A DNA stretch of 64,000 nt from Cyclobacteriaceae bacterium. Lineage in GTDB: Bacteria; Bacteroidota; Bacteroidia; Cytophagales; Cyclobacteriaceae. The notes below the pieces were generated by a model. The model saw only the letters and a list, made by a program, of their open reading frames with translations. It was not told the origin of the DNA and did no database searches. Position numbers and translations under genes: made by a program. The stretch lies in the NCBI GenBank assembly GCA_020832305.1, contig JAFIEV010000010.1, forward strand, positions 124,001 through 188,000, in the 5' to 3' direction. Shown here piece after piece: positions 10,255-18,373 of this stretch. How positions within the stretch are numbered: the stretch's first letter is position 1; each line of letters begins with the position of its first letter.

Positions 10255-11337
10255 ATGAAAAAAATTAAATTATTAGCAATAAGTATTCTGTTTCTGGTAG
10301 GTGCCTGTGATGTTGCCTACATTGATGAAATAGAGAGGGTAGAGCCCGGAGCTGACCAGCAAGCGCCAGTGGTGAAAATCAATTTCCCGCTGGAAGGTAC
10401 CTTAATCAGGGTTGTGGAAGACGTAACGGATATCAACATTAATTTTGAAGTAACGGATGATATTGAAATAGCCAGCGTTGTGCTGAAGTTAAATGATCAG
10501 CAAATAGCCAGTTTTGATGAATTCAGGGATTTCAGAAGGTTTGTTAAGGTATACAATTACGACAATATTGCCAATGGCACCCACACACTTACCATTACGG
10601 CCACCGACCTTTCCGGTAAGTCGACTTCAAGTTCGGTAACATTTGAGAAAGTAGAGCCTTATCGTCCGGTTTATGAAGGTGAAATCTTCTACATGCCATT
10701 TGATGGAGATTTTACGGAGCTCATTTCAATCAAAAATGCTACAGCTGCAGGTAGTCCCTCATTTGCAGATGGTATCATAGGTCGTGCCTATGCCGGCGCT
10801 GCCAATGCTTATCTTACTTTCCCCACTGCGGGCCTGTTGCAAAGTCAATTAAGTGCCGTATTCTGGTATAAAGTAAATGCAGTTCCCGATAGGGCAGGTA
10901 TGTTGGTGATTGGTCCACCGGATCCGAATAATCCGAATAATCAAAATTTCAGAGCACATGGTTTCCGCTTATTCCGAGAAAATGCAGCCGGTAAACAAAG
11001 GGTAAAACTCAACGTGGGTAATGGAACCAATGACAACTGGTTTGATGGAGGCGCAGCGGCTGACATTGATCCGGCTGCCGGCGAGTGGGTGCATGTAGCT
11101 TTTACCATTGCGGGCAATAGTGTTGCCGTCTACCTCAATGGTCAGGTGGTTAGCCAGGGTACATTCCCGGGAATCAGCTGGACGGGTTGTGATATATTGT
11201 CAATAGCCTCTGGTGCGCCAAGGTTTACTGGCTGGGGACACCTTTCTGATGTAAGCCTTTTAGATGAATTGAGATTATTTAACAGGGCCCTCAGTCAGGA
11301 GGAAATTCAGGCAATTATCGAGGCTGAAAAGCCCTGA
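10255..11337 (+). CDS. LamG/concanavalin-like surface lipoprotein, candidate surface glycan-binding protein
   Basis: 360 residues. A lipobox ends in Cys18 (LVGAC). Residues about 40-130 look like an Ig-type beta-sandwich (DDIEIASVVLKLNDQQIASF, then NGTHTLTITATDLSGK). Residues about 145-355 form a LamG/jellyroll (Laminin_G_3) domain with GEWVHVAFTIAGNSVAVYLNG and LDELRLFNRALSQEEIQAII. It sits just after susD, where SusE/SusF-type surface binding proteins normally lie, so a non-catalytic glycan-capturing role is inferred. No hydrolase motif is visible. Confidence 0.8.
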   Translation: MKKIKLLAISILFLVGACDVAYIDEIERVEPGADQQAPVVKINFPLEGTLIRVVEDVTDININFEVTDDIEIASVVLKLNDQQIASFDEFRDFRRFVKVYNYDNIANGTHTLTITATDLSGKSTSSSVTFEKVEPYRPVYEGEIFYMPFDGDFTELISIKNATAAGSPSFADGIIGRAYAGAANAYLTFPTAGLLQSQLSAVFWYKVNAVPDRAGMLVIGPPDPNNPNNQNFRAHGFRLFRENAAGKQRVKLNVGNGTNDNWFDGGAAADIDPAAGEWVHVAFTIAGNSVAVYLNGQVVSQGTFPGISWTGCDILSIASGAPRFTGWGHLSDVSLLDELRLFNRALSQEEIQAIIEAEKP

Positions 11338-11374
11338 TCTGATATTATCACAGGGATAGATTTGTTTATTGTAT

Positions 11375-11402
11375 GGGGATTCCGGCCCTTGCCGGAATCC
11401 CC
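11375..11402 (+). repeat. perfect 12-bp inverted repeat between the LamG and first GH144-like genes
   Basis: Arms 11375-11386 and 11391-11402 (GGGGATTCCGGC and its complement) flank a CCTT loop. No T tract follows, so it is a poor intrinsic terminator. It could stabilise or separate the upstream binding-protein message from the enzyme message. Its GGATTCCGGC core recurs in the dispersed repeats near 21127 and 31627. Confidence 0.7.
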
Positions 11403-11422
11403 TATACCAAAGAAAACCTGCC

Positions 11423-13390
11423 ATGCTACGCCTTTCTATCATCTTTTTAGGTATTTTCCTGATATTTACCGCTTGCAGTGAAGAGGAAACCGCCCCAGCC
11501 GAACTTCAGTTGAATGAGGCTTTTTCAGGGGATGAGCCACTCGAACTATCAGAACCCTGGTCTGTAAACATACAGGTAGACCGGTTTATAAGCTTGGGAT
11601 TTTCTGCCGAATTGGATCTTGTGTCAGCACAAAATTCCATAATCCTTGTCGATGACCAGCAAAATCAATTAAATGCCAACATTACTCTTCAAAATGATGG
11701 GCGATCTGCGGTTATCAGACCGGTAGGGGTTTTGCAACAAAATACCTGGTATACCATCGAAATTAATCAAGGTCTTAAAAGCACCCGAGGTATTACTTTT
11801 GCCGGCAAGACGATTCGATTCAGGACCCTTGCCAATGCCTTGCAGTTGGTGTCGGTAACCTTTGATGAATCTATAGAAACCCGGGCGGGCCGAATCGTAG
11901 ATGTACCTCTTAATTTCAGGGCCGAAATCCTTTTTTCGGATAAAATTGATGTAGAAACCCTGCCTGGAGCCCTGCGGATTACTGGAACAGGCGCTGTGTC
12001 TTTTACCACCACATATGATGAAGATCACAAAAAAGTCATTATTGAAGGCAATGCACCGCTGCGTTATCTGACCCGTTATCGCCTTGAAATACGAAATACC
12101 ATAAAAGGTACATCAGAGCAGTCTTTCAATGGGGCAGAAAGAATATTTTTTACAGGTTTGGATACAAAACCTCAAATGCCGGTTATATCTGATGAAGAAC
12201 TACTTACCCTGGTACAATCCCAGACCTTTAAATACTTCTGGGATTTCGCCCATCCCAACAGCGGTATGGCTCGAGAGCGAAATACTTCGGGCGACCTGGT
12301 GACCATCGGGGGTTCAGGTTTTGGTGTAATGGCCATTTTGGTGGCCATTGAAAGAGGTTTCATCACCCGTAATGAAGGGGTAGACAGACTAGCCAAAATT
12401 GTTCAGTTTCTCTCCAGCGCTCAGCGATTTCACGGTGTATGGCCGCATTGGCTCAACGGAAATACCGGTAACACGATACCCTTTAGCCAATTTGATGATG
12501 GCGCTGACCTCGTCGAAACTTCTTTTATGATTCAGGCGCTGCTCACGGTTAGGGCCTACCTAAATCCGGCGATTCCGTTAGAGAATACCATTATGAGCAC
12601 CATAACCCAGTTATGGCGCGAAGTCGAATGGGACTGGTTCAGACGTGGTGGTCAAAATGTTTTGTACTGGCATTGGTCGCCACAGCATAATTGGCAAATG
12701 AATCTTCGTATCAGCGGATGGAATGAATGTCTTATCACCTATGTACTGGCAGCAGGTTCCCCAACCCACAGCATCGATAAAGCCGTGTATGATGAAGGTT
12801 GGGCCCGCAATGGAAATATGGTGAACGGAAATAATTTTTATGGTCACAAACTGCCATTAGGGTCAAGCTTTGGAGGACCCTTGTTTTTTGCTCACTATTC
12901 ATTCCTGGGGCTTGATCCCAGAAATTTAAGTGATGCCTATGCACAGTATATGGAGCAGAATATTCAGCATAGCCTTATCAATCAGGCACATGCTATCGAA
13001 AACCCACTGGGTTATGCAGGTTATTCTGAAGACTGCTGGGGCTTTACGGCAAGTGATGGTAACCAGGGCTATTCTGCCCATTCACCCACCAACGACAGAG
13101 GGGTAATCACACCTACTGCTGCCTTGTCATCTTTTCCTTATACACCGGAAGAATCGATGAAAGCCCTGAAGTTTTTCTACTATGGCATGGGTGACAGGCT
13201 ATGGGGTAATTATGGATTTTATGATGCTTTTAACATTACTGAACAATGGATCGCCAGTTCATATCTGGCCATTGATCAGGGACCCATTATTTTAATGATC
13301 GAAAACCACAGAACGGGATTTTTATGGGACTTGTTTATGACGGTACATGAGGTGAAGGTTGGACTTGACAGACTGGGGTTTTCTTATTAA
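11423..13390 (+). CDS. GH144/glycoamylase-like (PF10091) lipoprotein with N-terminal Ig-like domains
   Basis: I chose the ATG at 11423 because it begins a clear lipoprotein signal (Cys18, IFTAC); an earlier in-frame ATG at 11369 would place the hairpin inside the gene. Residues about 30-250 are SbsA/Big-type beta-sandwiches (NTWYTIEINQGLKSTRGITF). Residues about 265-655 are the (alpha/alpha)6-type glycoamylase-like domain, with GGSGFGVMAILVAIERGFIT, DLVETSFMIQALLTVR (acidic pair D362/E365) and YWHWSPQHNWQMN. PF10091 includes GH144 enzymes acting on beta-1,2-glucan, both endo-acting and sophorose-releasing. This is the first of three adjacent paralogues and the only one with extra N-terminal domains. 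The exact substrate is inferred. Confidence 0.83.
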   Translation: MLRLSIIFLGIFLIFTACSEEETAPAELQLNEAFSGDEPLELSEPWSVNIQVDRFISLGFSAELDLVSAQNSIILVDDQQNQLNANITLQNDGRSAVIRPVGVLQQNTWYTIEINQGLKSTRGITFAGKTIRFRTLANALQLVSVTFDESIETRAGRIVDVPLNFRAEILFSDKIDVETLPGALRITGTGAVSFTTTYDEDHKKVIIEGNAPLRYLTRYRLEIRNTIKGTSEQSFNGAERIFFTGLDTKPQMPVISDEELLTLVQSQTFKYFWDFAHPNSGMARERNTSGDLVTIGGSGFGVMAILVAIERGFITRNEGVDRLAKIVQFLSSAQRFHGVWPHWLNGNTGNTIPFSQFDDGADLVETSFMIQALLTVRAYLNPAIPLENTIMSTITQLWREVEWDWFRRGGQNVLYWHWSPQHNWQMNLRISGWNECLITYVLAAGSPTHSIDKAVYDEGWARNGNMVNGNNFYGHKLPLGSSFGGPLFFAHYSFLGLDPRNLSDAYAQYMEQNIQHSLINQAHAIENPLGYAGYSEDCWGFTASDGNQGYSAHSPTNDRGVITPTAALSSFPYTPEESMKALKFFYYGMGDRLWGNYGFYDAFNITEQWIASSYLAIDQGPIILMIENHRTGFLWDLFMTVHEVKVGLDRLGFSY

Positions 13391-13409
13391 CACAATAAAC
13401 TTTACTAAA

Positions 13410-14765
13410 ATGCTAAGACAATATTTATCTTCAGGTTACATTCTGGTTTTACTTTTGGGTTTTTCCTGTAATGTAAAGCAGAGTGGAAATCAGGCAATTT
13501 CTGATACCATATCAAATGACTCTCTGATGACATTGGTACAATACCGCACCTTTCAATATTTCTGGGAGGGCGCCGAGCCTATTTCCGGACTTGCGCGAGA
13601 GCGATATCATGTTGATGGTGAATATCCCCAGAATGATAAACATATCGTAACCTCCGGAGGAAGTGGCTTTGGCTTGATGGCCATCCTCACCGGAATAGAA
13701 AGAGGGTTTATCACCCGGGCAGAAGGTTTTGATCGACTGCAGCGAATCGTTACATTTCTGGAAACAGCCGACCGATTTCATGGGGTATGGCCACACTGGT
13801 GGAATGGAGAAACCGGTGAAACCAAAGCGTTTAGCCAAAAAGATGATGGTGGCGACCTGGTTGAAACGGCATTTATGGTGCAAGGCTTACTCACTGTTCG
13901 ACAATATTTTAAAGATGGCAATGAAGAAGAACAAGCCTTAGCCAAAAGAATAGACACTTTGTGGCGTGAAGTTGACTGGGACTTCTACCGCAACGGCAAG
14001 GATGAGCTTTTGTGGCATTGGAGTCCAAACTACGGTTTTGAAAAAAACCATCCGATCCGTGGCTTCGATGAATGTATGATCGTGTATATACTGGCAGCTT
14101 CTTCACCTACCCATCCCATCTCTCCTGAAGTGTATCACTCGGGTTGGGCCAGAAATGGAGGCATCAAAAATGATGCAGACCACGAAGCTTTTGGATACCA
14201 CCTGCCCTTAAAGCACAATGGTTCTGTGCAAAACGGTGGCCCACTTTTCTGGATCCATTATTCATTCCTGGGCCTTGATCCCCGAAATCTTGAAGATCAA
14301 TATGCCAATTACTGGGAGCACAATACCAATCATGCCCTTATTCACCGCGCCTGGGCTATAGAAAACCCCCTTAACTACAAAGGCTATGGAGCACACAGCT
14401 GGGGACTTACCTCCAGTTATTCCATCAAAGGATACGCAGGTCATGCACCTACTGAAACCAGAGACAAGGGCGTTATTTCACCAACCGCCGCACTTGGATC
14501 TTTCCCCTATACACCAGAATATTCTATGGAGGCCATGCGCTATTGGTATGACAGTCTCGGAGATAAGGTTTTTGGAAAATATGGTTTTTATGATGCTTTC
14601 AGTGAAACCGAAGAATGGTTCCCGCAACGTTACCTCGCCATCGACCAGGGTCCGATTGTGGTTATGATGGAAAATCATCGCAGTGGTTTGCTTTGGGATT
14701 TGTTTATGAGCAGTCCTGAAATACAGGAGGGGTTGCAAAAACTGGGATTTCGAAAAGCCTTGTAA
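13410..14765 (+). CDS. GH144/glycoamylase-like (PF10091) lipoprotein, second paralogue
   Basis: The start at 13410 gives a lipoprotein signal (LLLGFSC); an in-frame ATG at 13359 would overlap the preceding gene. The 451-residue protein is almost only the catalytic domain: FQYFWEGAEPISGLARERYH, GGSGFGLMAILTGIERGFIT, DLVETAFMVQGLLTVRQYF with the acidic pair D149/E152, LLWHWSPNYGFEKNHPIRG and YLAIDQGPIVVMMENHRSGL near the end. It starts 19 bases after the first paralogue stops, so translation is probably coupled. Outer-membrane-anchored cleavage of a beta-glucan backbone is inferred from GH144 members and the GH3 partner. Confidence 0.83.
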   Translation: MLRQYLSSGYILVLLLGFSCNVKQSGNQAISDTISNDSLMTLVQYRTFQYFWEGAEPISGLARERYHVDGEYPQNDKHIVTSGGSGFGLMAILTGIERGFITRAEGFDRLQRIVTFLETADRFHGVWPHWWNGETGETKAFSQKDDGGDLVETAFMVQGLLTVRQYFKDGNEEEQALAKRIDTLWREVDWDFYRNGKDELLWHWSPNYGFEKNHPIRGFDECMIVYILAASSPTHPISPEVYHSGWARNGGIKNDADHEAFGYHLPLKHNGSVQNGGPLFWIHYSFLGLDPRNLEDQYANYWEHNTNHALIHRAWAIENPLNYKGYGAHSWGLTSSYSIKGYAGHAPTETRDKGVISPTAALGSFPYTPEYSMEAMRYWYDSLGDKVFGKYGFYDAFSETEEWFPQRYLAIDQGPIVVMMENHRSGLLWDLFMSSPEIQEGLQKLGFRKAL

Positions 14766-14843
14766 GCAAAAGGTGGAACCCGTTCAATGATGAATTGATT
14801 CCCCAATTTATAATTGGAATAACCCAAAATAAATGTTTTAGCT

Positions 14844-16208
14844 ATGAATTATCAGAAACTTTTATGTGCTGCTTTATCTCTGTTTTTTCTCATTTTCCAT
14901 GCATTCGGACAAGTCTCAGATAAGCAAAAACTGAAGCGGTTTGATAATGATGAAGATTTACTTACCCATGTTCAGAGAATGTATTTCGAGTATATGTGGA
15001 GCGGCGCTGAACCTTCATCGGGCCTGGCTCGTGTCCGCTACTATGTCGATGATCCGGAAAAAGATAAAGACATTATAACGGTAGGTGGATCGGGTTTTGG
15101 TATAGCAGGAATTCTCGTTGGCATTGAACGCGGGTTTATCACCAGGGAAGAAGGTGTGGACAGATTGGAAAAAATAGTTGATTTTCTTCAAAAAGCGGAA
15201 AGACATCACGGCATGTGGCCGCATTGGATCAGGGCTTATACCGGTGAAACCGTACCTTTTGCCAATCCTACCAGCAAAGATAATGGTGGAGATGTAGCCG
15301 AAAGCGCATTTTTAATGCAATCTCTTTTATGTGTACGGCAATATTTACAGGATGGCAATGAAAGGGAAATCGCCATTGCATCTAAAATCAATCAAATGTG
15401 GCAGGAAATGGATTGGGATTTTTACAGAAACGAAAATGACTTCCTCTTCTGGCATTGGTCACCCGATTATGCATGGGAAAAGAATTTTCCGCTCAAGGGA
15501 TATAATGAATGTCTGATGCCCTATCTGCTAGGTGCTGCATCGCCAACACATCCTATTTCAAAATTAACCTATTACAATGGCTGGGCAAGGGAAGGCGCCA
15601 TGGTCAGTGAGGGGGAGAGATATGGAATCCCCTTTTATGTAAGACATAATACCGGTGAAGAACATGTCGGACCCATGTTCTGGACGGCCTTTTCATACAT
15701 CGGGTTCGACGGTCGTGGTTTACAAGATGAGCTCGGTATTAATTACTGGGACGTAAACGTAAGCCACGCCAAAATACAACACGCCTATTGTATTGAAAAT
15801 CCAAAAGGCTTTAAAGGATATGGCGACAATTGCTGGGGCTTAACGGCCGGATATTCAGTAAAAGGTTACAGCGCGCATAATACCAAAAATGACCGTGGTA
15901 TAATATCACCCAGTGCGTCATTAGCGGCCTTCCCTTTCACACCCGAAGCATCTATGAAGGCACTAAAGTATTTTTATTACGAGATGGGCGAAGAGCTTAT
16001 GGGTAAATATGGCTTTTATGACAGCTTTAGTCAGACCGAAAACCTCATTAATAAAAAATACCTGGCCAACAATCAATGCCAGGTAGCTCCGATGATAGAA
16101 AATTACCGGACCGGCTTGCTTTGGGATTTATTTATGAGTTGCCCTGAGATACAGGAAGGCTTAGAAAAATTGGGTTTTCAAGGTTTAAAAGACAATGATT
16201 TACGTTGA
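14844..16208 (+). CDS. GH144/glycoamylase-like (PF10091) secreted enzyme, third paralogue
   Basis: 454 residues with a signal peptide (MNYQKLLCAALSLFFLIFHA, then FGQ) and no lipobox, so it is probably periplasmic, in contrast to its two lipoprotein neighbours. It keeps the family landmarks GGSGFGIAGILVGIERGFIT, WHWSPDYAWEKNFPLKGYNE and NYRTGLLWDLFMSCPEIQEG. It diverges around the acidic pair: DVAESAFLMQSLL (D150/E153) replaces DLVET. The late YLAIDQGP motif of its sisters reads YLANNQCQ here, losing the aspartate. A different cleavage mode, for example acting on short oligosaccharides, is a reasonable inference. A fragment of a sulfatase gene follows after 10 bases. Confidence 0.82.
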   Translation: MNYQKLLCAALSLFFLIFHAFGQVSDKQKLKRFDNDEDLLTHVQRMYFEYMWSGAEPSSGLARVRYYVDDPEKDKDIITVGGSGFGIAGILVGIERGFITREEGVDRLEKIVDFLQKAERHHGMWPHWIRAYTGETVPFANPTSKDNGGDVAESAFLMQSLLCVRQYLQDGNEREIAIASKINQMWQEMDWDFYRNENDFLFWHWSPDYAWEKNFPLKGYNECLMPYLLGAASPTHPISKLTYYNGWAREGAMVSEGERYGIPFYVRHNTGEEHVGPMFWTAFSYIGFDGRGLQDELGINYWDVNVSHAKIQHAYCIENPKGFKGYGDNCWGLTAGYSVKGYSAHNTKNDRGIISPSASLAAFPFTPEASMKALKYFYYEMGEELMGKYGFYDSFSQTENLINKKYLANNQCQVAPMIENYRTGLLWDLFMSCPEIQEGLEKLGFQGLKDNDLR

Positions 16209-16218
16209 ATTATAATGT

Positions 16219-16488
16219 ATGGCGAATCTCAGGCTAGATATATCGTCCGTACCCATGGGGCTAGATGAAAGAAGGCAAAGGCAAATTACGCCCATGAAAG
16301 AAAAGAGATATAAACTCATGCACTTCTACAAAGAAGGCCTATGGGAACTTTTTGATCTGGAGAATGATCCATACGAATTGAATAATCTGTATGGTAAGCC
16401 CGGTATGGTATCGCTTACAGAAAGACTTACCGCAGACCTCCGGCAATTGCAGGAGATATATGAAGTACCTGAATCTCACCGAAATTAA
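16219..16488 (+). pseudogene. C-terminal remnant of a sulfatase gene
   Basis: The 89-codon frame contains EKRYKLMHFYKEGLWELFDL, then ENDPYELNNLYGKPGM. This is the C-terminal (DUF4976-type) end of arylsulfatases, where R-Y-K-L and W-E-L-F/Y-D-L-x-x-D-P-x-E-x-x-N-L are highly characteristic. Full sulfatases have about 450-550 residues and a CxPSR active site; nothing upstream encodes either, because the preceding gene is an intact GH144-like enzyme ending 10 bases earlier. The first 25 residues do not resemble a sulfatase and may be junction sequence. No signal peptide is present. It is most simply the scar of a deletion or of a recombination that brought in neighbouring DNA. Confidence 0.72.
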
Positions 16489-16511
16489 GCTGTACATAAA
16501 CCCAGGAAAAG

Positions 16512-18299
16512 ATGAAAAAGCATGTCAAGTATTTCAATTCCCCCATCCGTTCAGCGGATACCATGTACGGAAAAGCCTTCCTTTTGTCCATTACATTTTT
16601 GCTGTATATAGCAACGTTCCAACCACTGCGGGCCCAGGAAATGCATATGCAGACCTATTGCAATCCCATCAATGTTGATTATACCTATATGATCTACAAT
16701 GCCCACCGGGACATTTCCTACAGATCTGGCGCTGACCCGGCGGTAGTCTCTTTCCGTGGTGAATACTATATGTTTGTGACGCGTTCTATGGGCTACTGGC
16801 ATTCCTATGACCTTCAAAACTGGACCTTCATAAGCCCTGAAAAATGGTATTTTGAAGGATCCAATGCGCCAACTGCCCATAATTATAAAGATTCTGTACT
16901 TTTTGTGTCCGGCAATCCTTCAGGCCACATGAGTGTATTATATACAGATAATCCAAAACGGGGCGACTGGAAGGCGGTACCCGGCATCATCAACAACCTG
17001 CAGGACCCGCATATTTTCATCGATGATGATGACCAGGCATATGTTTTCTGGGGATCTTCCAATCGCTTTCCGATCAGGGCCAAAACCCTCGATATGAACC
17101 TTCGCTTCCGACCTTCAGAAAAAACCTGGGAACTTTTTAACCTCGATATGGATAAACACGGATGGGAGCGCTTTGGTGAAAATCATGCTGATACGGTGTT
17201 GGGCGGCTATATAGAAGGTCCATGGCTCACAAAGCACAACGATATCTATTACATGCAATATGCTGCGCCGGGTACAGAATGGAATGTGTACGGCGATGGT
17301 GTGTATACTGCCAAACATCCGCTTGGGCCTTATACCTATGCGCCCAATAATCCGGTTTCTTACAAACCGGGAGGGTTTATGAACGGGGCAGGGCATGGCA
17401 GTACCGTAGTAGGCCCTGGCGGGCAATACTGGCACTTCGGCAGCAATGCAGTTTCCGTAAATGTAAACTGGGAACGGCGTATCTGTATGTTTCCAACCTT
17501 TTTTGACAATGACGGGTTGATGTACTGCGATACATATTTTGGAGATTATCCGCACTTTGCACCTGCAAGTCCTGGTAAAAAGGGAGAGTTCTCCGGCTGG
17601 ATGCTATTGTCCAATAAAAAACCGGTGAAGGTCTCATCTTCTGTAGGAGAGCATATTGGAACCAATTTGATTGATGAAAATGTAAAAACCTTCTGGCTGG
17701 CAGAAAACGCAGGAGACACCGAGTGGGTTGAAATCGATTTGCAACGGCCTGCCCGGGTACATGCCATTCAAATCAATTACCACGATCATGCCTCTGATAT
17801 GTACGGGCGCATTGAAGGGCTCTATCACCGGTATACCATAGAAGGTTCCTTCGATGGCAACCAATGGCAGACCATTACAGACCGGAGCAGCAGTTACAAA
17901 GATGTGCCCAACGATTATGTGGAGCTGACCATTCCTCAGCGTTTGCGGTATATCCGTTATAAAAACATCCATGTACCAACGCCCCACCTGGCTATATCAG
18001 GGCTCAGGGTTTTTGGTGTGGGAGAAGGCAAGGCGCCGGCCCGGGTAAAGGGTTTTGATGTAGACAGACAAGCTGACCGACGAGATGCCATGATCCGATG
18101 GAATGCCCAGGATAATGCCCAGGGATACAATATCATCTGGGGAATAGCCCCGGATAAATTATACAGCTCATGGATGGTTTACGATAAAAACGAATTGCTT
18201 TTGAAAAACCTTACGGTTGATCAGAAATACTATTTCACCATAGAGGCATTTAATGAAAATGGAGTCTCTGAACGATCGAAAGTACTGGAAATCAATTGA
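16512..18299 (+). CDS. GH43-like glycosidase with F5/8-type C and fibronectin type III domains
   Basis: 595 residues. A long N-terminus precedes a signal peptide ending near LRAQ; an alternative ATG at 16563 would give a more usual signal. Residues about 65-350 form a five-bladed-propeller GH43-like domain with candidate catalytic acids in SGADPAV (D75), LQDPHIF (D165) and YIEGPW (E235). Residues about 365-500 are a discoidin/F5/8C carbohydrate-binding domain (NLIDENVKTFWLAENAGDTE), and about 505-595 an FN3 domain. GH43-like enzymes remove arabinose, xylose or galactose side chains, or have unassigned activity. Its place between the GH144-like genes and GH3 suggests trimming of decorations on the same glycan. 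Confidence 0.8.
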   Translation: MKKHVKYFNSPIRSADTMYGKAFLLSITFLLYIATFQPLRAQEMHMQTYCNPINVDYTYMIYNAHRDISYRSGADPAVVSFRGEYYMFVTRSMGYWHSYDLQNWTFISPEKWYFEGSNAPTAHNYKDSVLFVSGNPSGHMSVLYTDNPKRGDWKAVPGIINNLQDPHIFIDDDDQAYVFWGSSNRFPIRAKTLDMNLRFRPSEKTWELFNLDMDKHGWERFGENHADTVLGGYIEGPWLTKHNDIYYMQYAAPGTEWNVYGDGVYTAKHPLGPYTYAPNNPVSYKPGGFMNGAGHGSTVVGPGGQYWHFGSNAVSVNVNWERRICMFPTFFDNDGLMYCDTYFGDYPHFAPASPGKKGEFSGWMLLSNKKPVKVSSSVGEHIGTNLIDENVKTFWLAENAGDTEWVEIDLQRPARVHAIQINYHDHASDMYGRIEGLYHRYTIEGSFDGNQWQTITDRSSSYKDVPNDYVELTIPQRLRYIRYKNIHVPTPHLAISGLRVFGVGEGKAPARVKGFDVDRQADRRDAMIRWNAQDNAQGYNIIWGIAPDKLYSSWMVYDKNELLLKNLTVDQKYYFTIEAFNENGVSERSKVLEIN

Positions 18300-18373
18300 T
18301 CAACAATTTGCGAATACGAATCAAATTTAATAAATATACAAGTGATTTTTTTTAAACCCTTAATGATACAAAT

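Noticed and set aside
11369-11422. Upstream start for the first GH144-like gene
   Set aside because: It would translate through the perfect hairpin and put 18 polar residues before an evident lipoprotein signal.
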